Below are positions 12,001-22,237 of a DNA stretch of 64,000 nucleotides, piece by piece. Made by a program: the position numbers and the translations under genes. The notes beneath the pieces were generated by a model. That model saw nothing but the letters and a program-made list of their open reading frames with translations, made no database searches and was not told the origin of the DNA. Numbering within the stretch: the stretch's first letter is position 1; every line of letters begins with the position of its first letter. This DNA comes from Turnera subulata (taxonomy: Eukaryota > Streptophyta > Magnoliopsida > Malpighiales > Passifloraceae), in contig JAKUCV010004387.1 in NCBI GenBank assembly GCA_028386065.3, forward strand, positions 1 to 64,000. The letters run 5' to 3'.

Positions 12001-12101
12001 TTCCCTTGTTCAAAAAATTTGGAAATTCCTCAAGAGCAAAATTGGAATAAAAATCTTGAAAATTCCGAGAAAATCAAATTATGAAAATTTGGGGCGTTAC
12101 A
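9092..12101 (-). repeat. LTR Y of a chromovirus-type gypsy element (about 3 kb, likely solo)
   Basis: The right end in minus sense reads TGTAACGCCCCAAATTTTCA, the same start as the LTRs of complex C (TGTAACGCCCCAATTTTTCA at 36825). In minus sense the block TCAGCAGGTAGCTGTG (about 9425), next to a paired GGCGACT...ATCGCC stretch (9504-9525), matches the C LTR at 39575-39685. The GGGCCTAAAGCCC-type words at 10482-10718 also match. No internal gag or pol is visible, so it is a solo or truncated LTR. The left terminus (expected TG...) was not found, so the start is truncated where it meets X1. Confidence 0.7.
9806..9872. repeat. GA-rich microsatellite in LTR Y
   Basis: AGAGAGAGAGAGCGACAGAG followed by A/G-rich GGGAGGTAGAA words. 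A second GA-rich tract at 11585-11760 lies in the same LTR. In the LTR's own sense these are CT-rich leader tracts like those of the C LTRs at 31780-31880. Confidence 0.75.
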
Positions 12102-12102
12102 T

Positions 12103-12807
12103 AGAAAGAGCAGAAATCCCCGATGAAGATGGCATTCATGAGCACATTGACGACCTGGGTGAGTTCGGTGATTATTCGGCCTTCGTCAGAACGCACCTGA
12201 TGCCTCCGCTAACCACTCTAGGAGCAGAAGGATCAGTTGCTAGTGCCGGCCCTTCTCAACAAAGCTCTGGTTCTAGGAGGAGGAAGAATACCGTGGCGTC
12301 TTCATCCACATCCCAGCCTATCCTCCTTACATGCGAAGCCGATTTCGAGTATTTTGATGATGCTTATAGGCGTTGCCGAGTTCCTTTTTCTGAGGATCGT
12401 CCTTCCGACTTTCCTCCATTTCCGGCCGGCATCACTTCGGTACCTTCCTTTGCATTCATGTTTTATGTATGTTTTCTCTTGCCTTTATAATCTGACTGAT
12501 TCTTTGTTGATGACAGCTCCCGGCAGCCGAGGCTTCCCGGCTCTGGATGTTGCTTGGCCGTGCGAAGGCGACTTTGACGGCTCAGGCTATTCGGATACGA
12601 GAGCTGACCTCCTGCGTGAGGGAAGGCGGATGTGCTCTCCCTATGCCACTACCTCGAGACCCTCGGCCCCACGGACCTGCCGTCCGTCATACTATCCCCC
12701 AGCCGGTCCCACCTGCTTCAGATCATGCTTCGGGTGACTCCGATGATACTATCCAGGAGCGCCTCCGATCGACTCGTCAGTCCTGTGGCAAGAAGAGGCA
12801 GTCTTGA
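12103..12807 (+). pseudogene. Duplicated 3' part of the PMD gene (in X2)
   Basis: Repeats 6480-7184: EIPDEDGIHEHIDDLGEFGD, the PSQQSSGSRRRKN linker, CEADFEYFDDAYRRCRVPF and the basic end KKRQS. It lacks the PMD core and any promoter, because LTR Y lies immediately upstream. In this copy the residue before ELTSC is arginine (CGAGAGC) where X1 has a TGA (ATATGAG), so X2 keeps the less damaged version of that codon. Confidence 0.75.
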
Positions 12808-13916
12808 TCTGTGTATTTGATATATGCATGACCTAGACACTAGATGTGTGTACTTTCAATGAACCTGTCCTCTACTTTCTGATGCATGTGTATTTTTCTT
12901 CCCTTATTTATGAAATGCAATCATGCATGCAATCTTTAAAAACGGCCGAGTCATGTGTCATGGGTATTGGCCTGGCTCAAGCATAGATTTATTGGGTTTT
13001 CATGAAATCACTAGGTTCTTCCACTTCTTGTTTGAAAAAACCACCCTTGATAGCAACTTGTATTGTCAATGAGCATACTTCCCAAATTTCTCCAAACTTC
13101 ATTTAGCCCTAACCTTTGCCCAGATCGCCCTTTCGGGTTTTCAACCTAGCGGGCACGTCCTAGCTTTTGTATAGGCCGCCCTTTCGGGTTTTCAACCTAA
13201 CGGACTGATTCCCCCTCTCTTTCCTTTCCATTTTTATTTTTACTGAGGGCATGTGATCCAATGTCGGGATGGGTGGTGGAAAACTTGAGATTTTGATGGT
13301 GACACATCTGAAGGATGGCTTAATCTTGGTCAATGGGATCAAAGGCATGTGATTTGTAGGAATTCAGGGGCAGTTCTTCAAATGCTTCAAGCTACTCCTA
13401 TTTATTACTTTCTATCGACTTGGCATGGGAACCAAAATTGTTTAGACCGGACTCATCCTTGAGCTGCCTATGTACCAGTAAATTTAATATTCAGTCTTTC
13501 TAAATCTTACAAAATAATGAAAGATACATAAAATGGCACATCAATCCACAAAGTTCTCTTCTTTTTTCTTTTTTTTCTTTTTTTTTCTTTTTTTTACGGG
13601 GAAGAGACTTCATGAGCCAGGCACTTAATACGAAAAACTTGGAGACAGACTTGAACTTACTGGATTAGGTCTTCGTAGTTCATTTTATGATTCCCAAGCC
13701 AAGCCAACAAATTTTCATAAGACTTAAGATTCCAAACTTCATAGGAGGTAAGAAGCATTCATTTCATGATGTTAATGAAAGGGACATCAAACACATGGTA
13801 TCGACTCTTTGAGGTAAGGTTAACAAGGACACCCCTCAATCCTCTTTATTCTAAAATATGAAAGACAAACTGGACTCTATATGATAACAGAACTTCCTCC
13901 TATCCCCATAGCAGCC

Positions 13917-14498
13917 TCAAACATCCATCTCCGTTGTCCACTCTATCTTGTCCGGATACACAAGCTTCCTCCGTGGCACTATGGTGACAGTTTCCTTTGG
14001 GTCATCTTGTTGATCCCTGATCACCAATGTTCCATCATCAGCTTCTGGTCCATCTTCCTCACCCCTTTCCATCATCGCACAATCTTGAGATCTTGATCGT
14101 TCATCAGATCTTGACGTTTCATCCCAATCATCCCAATTTCTTACCCCAAATTGATCAATGAGGTCCTCAAGATTCCTCTTCGCATTCAAACTTTCCCGGG
14201 TTAGCGCCGCGTTATGGAGATGAATTCCTCTCATCACATCCTCAACCAATGCATATTGCCCCATAGCATCACGGAATTGTTTCATGGCTACTTGGGCCAG
14301 TGGCTGCCCCAACAAAACACCTCGAAGAATCGTCTCCTCCAGCTCATTCATTAAGGCTCAAAATGTTACCTTCACCACCTTCTCTTGTTCCAGGTTCCTC
14401 TCTTCATACAATGGAGATTCATCTCCCATTGGTTCATCTACGGGACCCATCCACATGCCCCTAGTGTTTCTTGTCTGGTTCGCATGCTCATTGCTCAT
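13917..14498 (-). CDS. Tat1 small ORF of unknown function (copy 2)
   Basis: Same frame as 8290-8871, with the 144-residue open part at 14351-13917 and the upstream ATG at 14498, separated by the same TGA. Differences from copy 1 are few (for example LIDQFG for LIDQLG, DDGTLVIRDQ for DDATLMIRVQ) and none breaks the frame. This copy is the one still connected to the native Tat1 leader and LTR on its right. Confidence 0.45.
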
Positions 14499-14718
14499 GA
14501 TTTCTTCTTACTGTCAATGGTGAATAGGTGGGTTTCAATACTTGGAAAGGTTCAAGGAAAAGTGTGGACAACAGATGATTTAGGTAAAGGGAAAAGGAGT
14601 GTGAGGGAAGACTCTTGACTCGGCATGTTTCATTTTTAGAAATTATGCAAGATGTTATGTGTGATGTATGGCGATGCGAACTTATCAAATTCTCGAAGCA
14701 ACCGGGCACTAACCCAAA

Positions 14719-15260
14719 TTTCTGTAAAGTAAAGATTCTCAGGATGCTCTAATTTGGCAAATCGCTTGTTGGACTGTCGAGGTATCTTTCTTTCTCCCTT
14801 TTTCCATTTCTTTCCAACCCCAATGTATGCATAAAATTGAATCCCAAAATAACAAGGCATGCCATACACATTTGAGACACAATAAACATCACACGAACGC
14901 ACTTAACACTTATTCATCCATCATGCATGAGATGCTCAGGGTATGCAGCTGGTTGGGGGCTGAAAGTCTGCCGCTAAGGAATAGTTTGGCCTACTCACAT
15001 GTGATAAAAGATATTGCGTGAGGTCCAAGGCCCATTAATCCCTATCATTGCTTGAGCAGCGAGAAACCGGTTCACACAAGCCACTATCGCTTAAAGAAAG
15101 CATTGTAGTGGACTTGGATCCCCTCGCCCTCTTACGGTAAGGGCTTCACAACATTTATCATGAATGCAGTACACTTATGATGGCACATAAAAAGGCATAC
15201 AAAATTCAATAATTGTACAAAGTTTCTTGAATCTTCAAAATCCCCATTGGAGTCGCCAGC
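14719..15260 (-). other. Tat1 leader and primer-binding site
   Basis: In minus sense it begins with the PBS GCTGGCGACTCCAATGGGGA (15260-15241) directly against the LTR. It continues with the Tat3-like leader, including TTACCGTAAGAGGGCGAGG, CATGTGAGTAGG and CCAACCAGCTGCATACCCTG. Its near-identity to 59572-59920 ties Tat1 and Tat3 to one family. The matching tRNA could not be verified here. This TGGCGACTCC...GGGGA class is typical of Tat/Ogre. Confidence 0.75.
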
Positions 15261-16870
15261 TGTGAATACCCGACCCAAAATCACTTACGCCTATTCACCT
15301 TTCTGTACACCTTCTTTATAACCATCATCCAACATCTTTGGAGTCGCCACCCAAATTTTATTAAGGGACAAAAACTTAGGAAAAACCCTTCATGTAGCTC
15401 TATTTGGGCAACTGGATAACGAGCCAAAGATGTTGGACCCGGAGATTCGTCATTGATGGGAAGGTGTTAGGCACCCATTCATGTTGGGGCGAAACTTTGT
15501 GCAATTAGAGGATTTTATATGCCTTGTGCAAGTGTGCAAGTGTGAGCACCAAAGCATATAATAACTGAATATTAAAAAGAAAGGGGAGAAGAAGAAGCAT
15601 GGGCTTGAGTTTCCACCACTAGAAACCACTTACGTACCCCGGCGACCGGGTTCAAAGCCCACGTAGTTCTTAACATGGCATCGCAACAGTCACATCATCA
15701 TCAACATCAACATCCCAACAATAATTGGTCAGACAAAAAGGGATTAGGATTACCTCTTGTAGCCCTCCTCTAGCTCCTTGGTTTGGGTTGTGCCTCCCAC
15801 ACAATTTCCTCCCACTCCTCAACTCAATCTTGGAGTTCTTCTTGATTTTCCCCTTTGCTGCCTTCAACGAATGATGCTACCCACGAAATTCTACCAGAGT
15901 TTTGCCTATGAAACTATTTCTTAAGCTTGGAGAGATAGAGTTTCTCCAAGCTTCAAAGCATTATGAAGAGTGTTTGTGTAGTAGAATGTGTCCCCTGAAA
16001 TGTGAGAGAGGGGTCCTATTTATACTGTTCTGGGTAGTCAAGGGGTGTGGGCTAGTTTAATGATCAAGGTAATGGCAAAAAATCTGGGCCAAACCGAGTA
16101 GAATCAGATTACGGGCGAAAATCGGGGAGTAAACGCGTTTCTGGGTGTGCATGACCGCCATGGCCGACGGTCATCCTAAGGATGACAGCCAGGCCGGGCG
16201 GTCATGGGTGGAAGACCGCCCAGGCCAGGCGGTCATCCGGGGATGGTCGCCCACGCCTACGCGTCTCACCCTTTCTTTCCTTTTTCGGTCCCGATTCTCC
16301 CCTGATTCCTCCTTGATTAATCCTACCGCGGAATTAACCCCTAGACTGCCCAGAATCCTCTGCTTTCTTGATTACTACTCCTCTCAATCATCTCCTAATT
16401 GACTAGTTACACAATGATTCCTCATTTTAAGCCAAAATCATACCAAAAACATTCTTGCTATTATGGAATCATTTAACTCTGATTTCCCACGAAAATTAGA
16501 GTTAAATTTGTCTGCAAGCAAAGTGTTAATGGGTTGTGCAACTCTGAAGAAAAGTCCATACCTTATTAAATTGGACCCTTACATTTATCTTCAACCCAAG
16601 AATAAATATAATTGGGTTTAATAAATAAACAAGCCCAAATTTAATGAGATAAAATACATTTTAGCAATTTAGTGCTTAACATATCCTATGATTAAATCGT
16701 CTCATTAATCCTAGGCATATAAAAGTTTTAATTACTATAACGTATAAATTCTACTAAAATTGAACCCCATCCATGCTTCAACCCAAGACTAACTCATCAG
16801 TCTTATGATTCAAACATGTCTGGAGTCTAATCTCAATATAATTTTCATGGGTCAAATTTGGGTGTTCACA
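15261..16870 (-). repeat. Tat1 5' LTR (1,610 bp)
   Basis: Plus-strand ends are TGTGAATACCCGACCC and AAATTTGGGTGTTCACA, the same termini as Tat3 (58013-59570) in reverse. In element sense a TATA box GTATAAATAGG lies at 16025-16015, and the leader TTGGAGAAACTCTATCTCTC follows it. Three GACCGCC/GGCGGTC quasi-palindromes at 16153-16234 lie 130-220 bp upstream of the TATA box. Confidence 0.85.
16153..16234 (-). promoter_or_regulatory. Tat1 LTR quasi-palindrome cluster upstream of TATA
   Basis: Three 20-21 bp units, GACCGCC...GACGGTC (16153-16172), GACAGCC...GGCGGTC (16184-16203) and GACCGCC...GGCGGTC (16214-16234), each with a 6-7 base non-palindromic centre. They lie in the putative U3 promoter of the LTR. 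A binding-site role is inference. Confidence 0.55.
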
Positions 16871-16968
16871 ATAACAGTATGATCAATATGGCCCATTAGT
16901 GCATGCATTATGATAATAAGCTCAATTAATTATCCTTAAGTATCATCCTAATCATCATCCGATTCACA
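16871..16968 (-). repeat. Copia A 3' LTR, right fragment
   Basis: CAGTATGATCAATATGGCCC through GATTCACA is near-identical to the last about 95 bp of the right LTR at 24530-24624. It resumes directly after the Tat1 LTR terminus at 16870. ATAAC at 16871-16875 compares with ATAAT at the same point in the intact LTR, so it is the likely Tat1 target site. Confidence 0.85.
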
Positions 16969-16985
16969 TTCTCCCCCTTTTTTAT
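16969..16985 (-). other. Copia A polypurine tract
   Basis: In the element's sense this is ATAAAAAAGGGGGAGAA, directly against the 3' LTR start TGTGAATCGG. It is where plus-strand DNA synthesis starts in LTR retrotransposons. Confidence 0.75.
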
Positions 16986-17423
16986 GATGACAAACCTTAA
17001 ACAAATGTGGAGATGTGAATGTATGCTCCCCCGAGATAAAATATTTTTCCAATTTGTCCATCTTTCAACCGGTTAGAGCATAAGGAGCAGAAAAATAAAT
17101 TGAAGACAAGGAATTTAGAATCCACATTATATTAAAATCGAAAAACACAGATCTACATGCTCCCGAACCTAAATCTCTCCCACAACCTAGTAATCTCTCC
17201 CCCTTTTGGCATCACAAAAAGTACAACAAGGGCAGACAGATTGGCATGGAAGATAATAGAAACAACAGCAACAGATATCAAAGATAACAACTAGAACCTA
17301 ATAACAATGACAAATAGACAAATTGGCACCGAGAATGCCAAAACTAACAGCAAAGCACAAGAACCAGATAATAAGCAAAGAGTAAAAAATGCATGATCCT
17401 AATTGGGCATGGGATCTAGAGGA
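16986..17423. other. Copia A 3' untranslated region
   Basis: No frame. In element sense it contains TGATGCCAAAAGGGGGAGAG near 17215-17190, the purine-rich motif that recurs upstream of the PPT in SIRE-like copia elements. It also contains a TTGGCAC...ATGCCAA quasi-palindrome at 17322-17342. Confidence 0.5.
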
Positions 17424-18800
17424 TGATTACTCGGTGGATTTATCATCATCAGCATCCTTATAAGAGGAGGAATCCGAAATAGAGAACATAATAGTATTCG
17501 GATGAAAGTGGTTCACAAGCAAGTCCAATTGTGCCTTCTACATATCCTACAGCTTAGTAACCATCCCCCTTGATTTTCAGAATCTCTCCTTTTACATATT
17601 TCACCTCTTCAGTTGATGCCTCAACTCTTGCATCCTTAGAAGAGCATGGTTATGTGATATAAAACACACTTTGCTTAATCTTCTTGATATGCATGTAGGA
17701 AGGAGTTAAGGTACTCATGACATCTCTGTATTGCAGCATGTGGTGGAGAGTGATGTATGCATAATCACTGAATCATTGGCAAGCAAATATCCTAGCAACC
17801 ATATATCATAAGTCCCCAAAGAGTTTTTAATGGCCATGTCAAGGAGTGAGTACTCGAGTGATGATGTACAATAGGAATCTGTGATTTGCTGACGTATCCT
17901 CACACTTGCCAGCCTTTTTAGCTTTATAAACCAACAATCTTCTTTGCTCAACTAGATCATTGCTCGATCTAGTTTTTTTTAGTACTTCAACTTTGTAGCT
18001 TTCCCTTAGAGCAGTTTGAGTAGGTTCCTGAGCAATTTGGCATCGATGAAGACAGATTGTCCACGAATCAAACTATGAACACTAATAGTATGACCATCAT
18101 TATTAGCCTTGGCATCATGTTGGTGAGAAAAATCCTTAATCAATCTCTTATAGACAGGAGTACTAATGGTTTCCAAATTCACTAATTGCTTGGAATTATC
18201 CTCATACTCCTTCAACACTTATTCTAGTAGAGATGAATGAGCAAGAATTTCAACCATACCTCTTCTCCTTTTATCAAAGAGACCAATAGAACCTTCAATG
18301 TTCTTTTGGGTTTAGAGTAGGAAGGCTTTTGTGTTTTTGAACTCTGATGGTTAAGTAGAGAGAGAGGATTTTGGGTTAAGGATCAGTTGAGGGTTTCACC
18401 CGAAGTCTCACTCTCTTTCCTTATGGTGTTTTTGAATATCACTCACTTTTTCCATATTCACGACTAATTAATGGAAATATGGCAGTTATCTTGTACGAAT
18501 GGGATTAAAATTAGTAACTGCAGGTTTGTGGGAATAAATAGGGAAGTGAGTTTAAATGACACAATCAAAGGTTTTAAATTTTGGCAAGAGGTGAGAGAGA
18601 AATCCGGTGGGTAATAGGGAGTCTCCCTGCATGGCTTCATTTTCTGATAGGAAACCCTAGTTTTCAGCTTCCTAGGCACTGGTATCTTTTGCTTCTCTTC
18701 CATCACCCCACTTTTTCTTCCATTCTTACTTTAGTTCAGCTTTTTCACTATTTCCCACACAACTTGTGCAGCTGAGAACACACACTCTTTCCTTAGCTCA
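17424..18800 (-). pseudogene. Copia A third ORF, downstream of pol
   Basis: SIRE-type copia elements carry an extra ORF between pol and the 3' LTR, often called env-like. Here the decayed minus-strand frame includes MEEKQKIPVPRKL near 18700, SVFIDAKLLRNLLKL near 18020, then DIWLLGYLLANDSVIMHTSL near 17800 and the acidic end SDSSSYKDADDDKSTE at about 17470-17424. The same order (a VTEEIIQDML-like helix, then DLWLVACLMKKSP, then an acidic tail ending in DDD) occurs in the ORF of copia E at 26661-27517, so the two are probably homologous. No membrane segment or signal peptide is evident, so I would not call it an envelope. The function is unknown. Confidence 0.55.
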
Positions 18801-19333
18801 AAACTGCCTTTTTCAAAAACCATAGAGTAAGCTCTTTATCTCTTAGCATCCTTCTCTCCCTTCAGCACAACTTTTTCTCACACATATATAGAATCTTTTG
18901 TTGTATGTTTTCTTCTAAACCAAATCAACATCCTCTTACTTCAATTAGATTCTTGCCTTTTAGAAACCATAAAACATGCCCAGTTTGCACCCTACAAATC
19001 TGCCATGCCATTCTTCACCTCTTTTTCCTTCCTCTTTAGGAATACTCAATTGATGATCATGTGAGCCTTCTCCTTGACTTATTATCACAACCCATATGCA
19101 ATCCCTAGTGATGTGTGTGTAAGTGATGCTTTAGGAGAAAAAAATAAAGGAAGAATATCACCTGGTGTACTAATCATGTTGAGCTGGTCCTACTTCAAGG
19201 GCTTTGTAATTATATCTGCCAATTGACTCTTGGACTTGACAAAATCAAGTATTATTTCCTTCTAAAGCACATAATCTCTAACAAAGTGATGCCTGATTTC
19301 AATGTGTTTAGTTCTTGAATATTAAACCGGATT
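18801..19333. other. Copia A pol/third-ORF spacer
   Basis: T- and CT-rich sequence between RNase H and the third ORF. No supported frame, only element spacer. Confidence 0.4.
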
Positions 19334-20540
19334 CTAAGTGAGGTTTATGGCATTTGAACTATCACACATAATTAGCACATTATTATATGTAAGACCATAA
19401 TCAACCAAAGTTTGTTTCGTACTAGCCAATGAAACAAGTGATTGTCCTAAGAATTGGCGAGTACTACTGGTGCTTTTTCGATCAAGAATGTATGTAGTAA
19501 AGTCAGCATCAGAGTACCTAATTAATTCAAACACATCAGCTCTATGATACCAAAGTCCTAAATATGGAGTTCCTTTTAAATATTTAAAGATCCATTTAGC
19601 GGTATGCAAATGAGACTCCTTAGGACATTCTTGGAGTCTAGCACATAGACAAATACTGAACATAATATCACGTCTACTGGCAGCGAGGTAAAGAAGGCTT
19701 CCAATCATACCTTTGTAGGTCTTTATGTCCAGATCTTTACCTTGTTAATCTTTATCTAGTTTAGTTGATGTGTTCATTGGAGTTGGACCCGGTTTGGCAC
19801 CAACCATGCCAAATCGTTTGAGTAACTCCTTGGTGTATTTTGCTTAGCTTATGAATATTTCATCACTTTGTTGCATGACTTGGAATCTGTCATACCAAGC
19901 CCTAGGTACTTGCTTCAAGCCATATAGTGCCTTTTTCAACTTGAACACATGATCGGGATGTTCAAAATCTTCAAATTCGGGTGGTTGCTCAACATAGACT
20001 TCCTCCATGACGAATCAATTTAGGAAGGCACTCTTCACATCCATTTGATAGAGCTTGAATTCCTTGTGAGAAGCAAACGCTAAAAGCATTCGAATTGAAT
20101 AAGTCTTTCCACCAATTCCCAAACATCACTTCTCTCAAATTCATTTAACTCATATTTGCATAGCCATAATCATTTATAGCATCAGCAACATTCTTTGGCC
20201 CTATTTGTGATAGAAATTAACGCATGATGTGAATTGATGTTGCGGATTGATGAGCAAGTTGAAACTACTCTTGATGGTTCCCTATGATTGCATCTATTGA
20301 AAGACATTTTGGCATCATCAATGCCAAAAGTGGTTGCTCTTCACTGGATGGAGGTTCTTGCTCATGTGCATTTGTCTCATTGGATGAGCTTGATGTTTCA
20401 GCCTTATTGTCTTCCTAATTTTCTATTTCATGTGTATCTACACTTTGAGGTTGTTAATTTTGATTCTCCACTTCTACAACATCTTCAAGATTGTTAGTAG
20501 AAACAAATTCATCAAAGAAAACATGCATAGATTCCTCTAC
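19334..20540 (-). pseudogene. pol: Copia A reverse transcriptase/RNase H remnant, catalytic segment missing
   Basis: RT fragments read [20 protein letters not shown] and [18 protein letters not shown] around 20010-19885. The next residues are [26 protein letters not shown] and then RNase H (MIGSLLYLAASRRDIMFSIC, ESHLHTAKWIFKYLKGTP, SDADF) down to 19334. In copia RT the YVDD catalytic block should lie between AWYDRF and the QSDE region. It is absent here and the two parts are directly joined near 19882, an internal deletion of a size I estimate at about 90 residues. Stops are present elsewhere. RT and RNase H make the cDNA copy, so this copy could not do so itself. Confidence 0.78.
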
Positions 20541-20542
20541 CA

Positions 20543-22001
20543 TCAATGACCATCTATTATATACATAATAAGCCTTACTTCTAGATGAATACCCAAGGAA
20601 TATACCCTCATCAGATTTTGCATCAAATTTTCCAAGTGAATCCTTTGTATTAAAATGAAGAAATTAGACCCCAAAACCTTAAAGTAACTAATGTTTGATT
20701 TCCTATCATTCCAAATCACATAGGGAGTCTTTTCTAGTGTAGATCTAATGGTTACTCTATTTAGGATGTAAGGAACTGTGTTGGCAACTTCTGCCCAGAG
20801 GTAAGAAGGAAGATTATGTTCATTTAACATAGTTCTTGCCATCTCATGCAAGGTTCGGTTCTTCCTCTCAACAACCCCTTTTGTTGGGGACTTTTAGGGG
20901 CCGTAAAGATATGGTTAATGCCATTTTCTTCACATAAGTGATTAAAACATATCACTTCTAATCTTTGTTAACCTATACTCTTTCTCATTCTGTAGTTTTC
21001 TAACTAAAGATGCAAACTTATAAAGAGCATGATCCTTTTGAGCTAGAGAGATGATCCCAAGTAAAGCATGAGTAATCATCTATAATAACAAAAGTACATT
21101 GCTTACCTCCTAGACTTACCATCCTCATTGGCCCAAAGAGATCAAGATGTAAAAGTTCTAATAGCCGGGATGTTGCTAGAGCATTCATAGGTTTGAAAGA
21201 GCTTTTGGATTTTTTTGTCTAGTTGACAAGCGCATATCCTTTCTTTTTCAAACGTCATTGATGGAAGTCCTCTTACAAGCTCCTTCTTTAGTAGGTTTGA
21301 CATGAGTTCCATGTGTGCATGTCTCAACCTTCTATGTTATAACTCAGGAGTTTCTGTGCTTAACATTAAAACACTTGTTTACAAGGTTAACAACATAACA
21401 TATATTAGTGGAGCATAGATTTCTTATCCATTTTCCCGTGAGGAATATGTTGTTTTTCTCAATACTAGTTATCGAACATCCATTTGCTTCAAAGGTAACT
21501 TTGCAACCACAATCATAGAGTTGTCATATACACAAGAGATTGACCTTCAGATTATCAACTAATAGCACATATTCAATCATAAGATCCTTACTCGCATTAT
21601 CTGTACCCAGAACTTTGCTTTTCAATTTGGCACCTAAGACGTCAGATCGTCGGCCTATTGAGTAGAGGGATATGAACATACATGGGTCTCGGTCATGTGT
21701 TTTGAGCATCCACCATCGAGTACCCATTGATCCTTTTTTTTTTGCAGAATAATCAGGTTTTCGGTACCCACACAAGCTTGGGTCCTTGGAGGTTAGTTTT
21801 GGTACCTTTAGGTACCCACATGAATTTTATAGGACAATGCTTCTTCCTAAAAATACAATTTTTTATTTTTTGTCCATGCCTTTTGCAATAATGACATGTG
21901 ACATTATAACCAGATGCAAGTGTAATGAACTTAGCTTCATGATTCTTTTTAGTTTTCCATATTTTTGAAAATGGTATTGGACTCACATGCTGTCCAAACA
22001 C
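20543..22001 (-). pseudogene. pol: Copia A protease-integrase remnants
   Basis: Decayed middle part of pol. The segment opens with a second zinc-knuckle-like stretch and the WVPKGTKTNLQGPKLVWVPK text common before copia protease. The protease active site survives in another frame near 21735-21700 as WVLDGGCSKHMT, where the family has D-S-G. GAG-pre-integrase text (MRHAHMELMSNLLKKELVRGLP) is near 21327-21250. The integrase C-terminal part (MARTMLNEHNLPSYLWAEV, ILNR, KTPYVIW) is at 20851-20543. Many stops and frame changes interrupt it, and I could not find a complete DDE core between 21140 and 20860. Confidence 0.75.
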
Positions 22002-22237
22002 GTGATGTGTAGCCCCTAGACCTACTTTTGTAATGTATGCCTTTGTTGACTTAGTATCATATCTAAACCTTTACTACAATGATCAAACTTTTCCAGCATA
22101 CTTTTCAAAGATTCTACAGTTCTTTTCAGATTTAAATTTTCATGTGCAAGTTTTGTATTTTCTTCTTTACATGTAACAATTTGTTGCTCAAGATGTTTTT
22201 GTGACTTAGCAAGAGTTTGTTTATCCGCTTTGGCGTC

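Larger units (their letters stand above)
12103..14718. repeat. 2.6-kb direct repeat, copy X2
   Basis: Second copy of 6480-9091. It starts one base after the Y terminus (…GTTACA|T|AGAAAGAG) and is continuous with the Tat1 leader on its right (…CCCAAATTTCTGTAAAG). Its left edge is therefore an LTR insertion point inside the PMD gene and its right edge is native Tat1. Confidence 0.9.
3871..16870 (-). mobile_element. Tat/Ogre-type gypsy element Tat1, 3' LTR and pol missing
   Basis: The right end is a full minus-strand 5' LTR (15261-16870), preceded in element sense by the PBS TGGCGACTCCAATGGGGA and by a leader that matches Tat3 at 59572-59920 almost word for word. The antisense PMD gene (plus strand, 4701-7184) is where Tat-lineage elements keep their extra ORF, downstream of pol. 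No RT, RNase H or integrase is visible between the leader and the PMD gene. The left boundary is approximate. The insertion lies inside the copia A 3' LTR, with ATAAC as the right target site. LTR Y and a 2.6-kb direct repeat are internal. Confidence 0.72.

Noticed and set aside
17424..18800. True retroviral envelope gene
   Set aside because: No signal peptide or transmembrane helix can be seen. Position alone is not enough, so it is listed as a third ORF.
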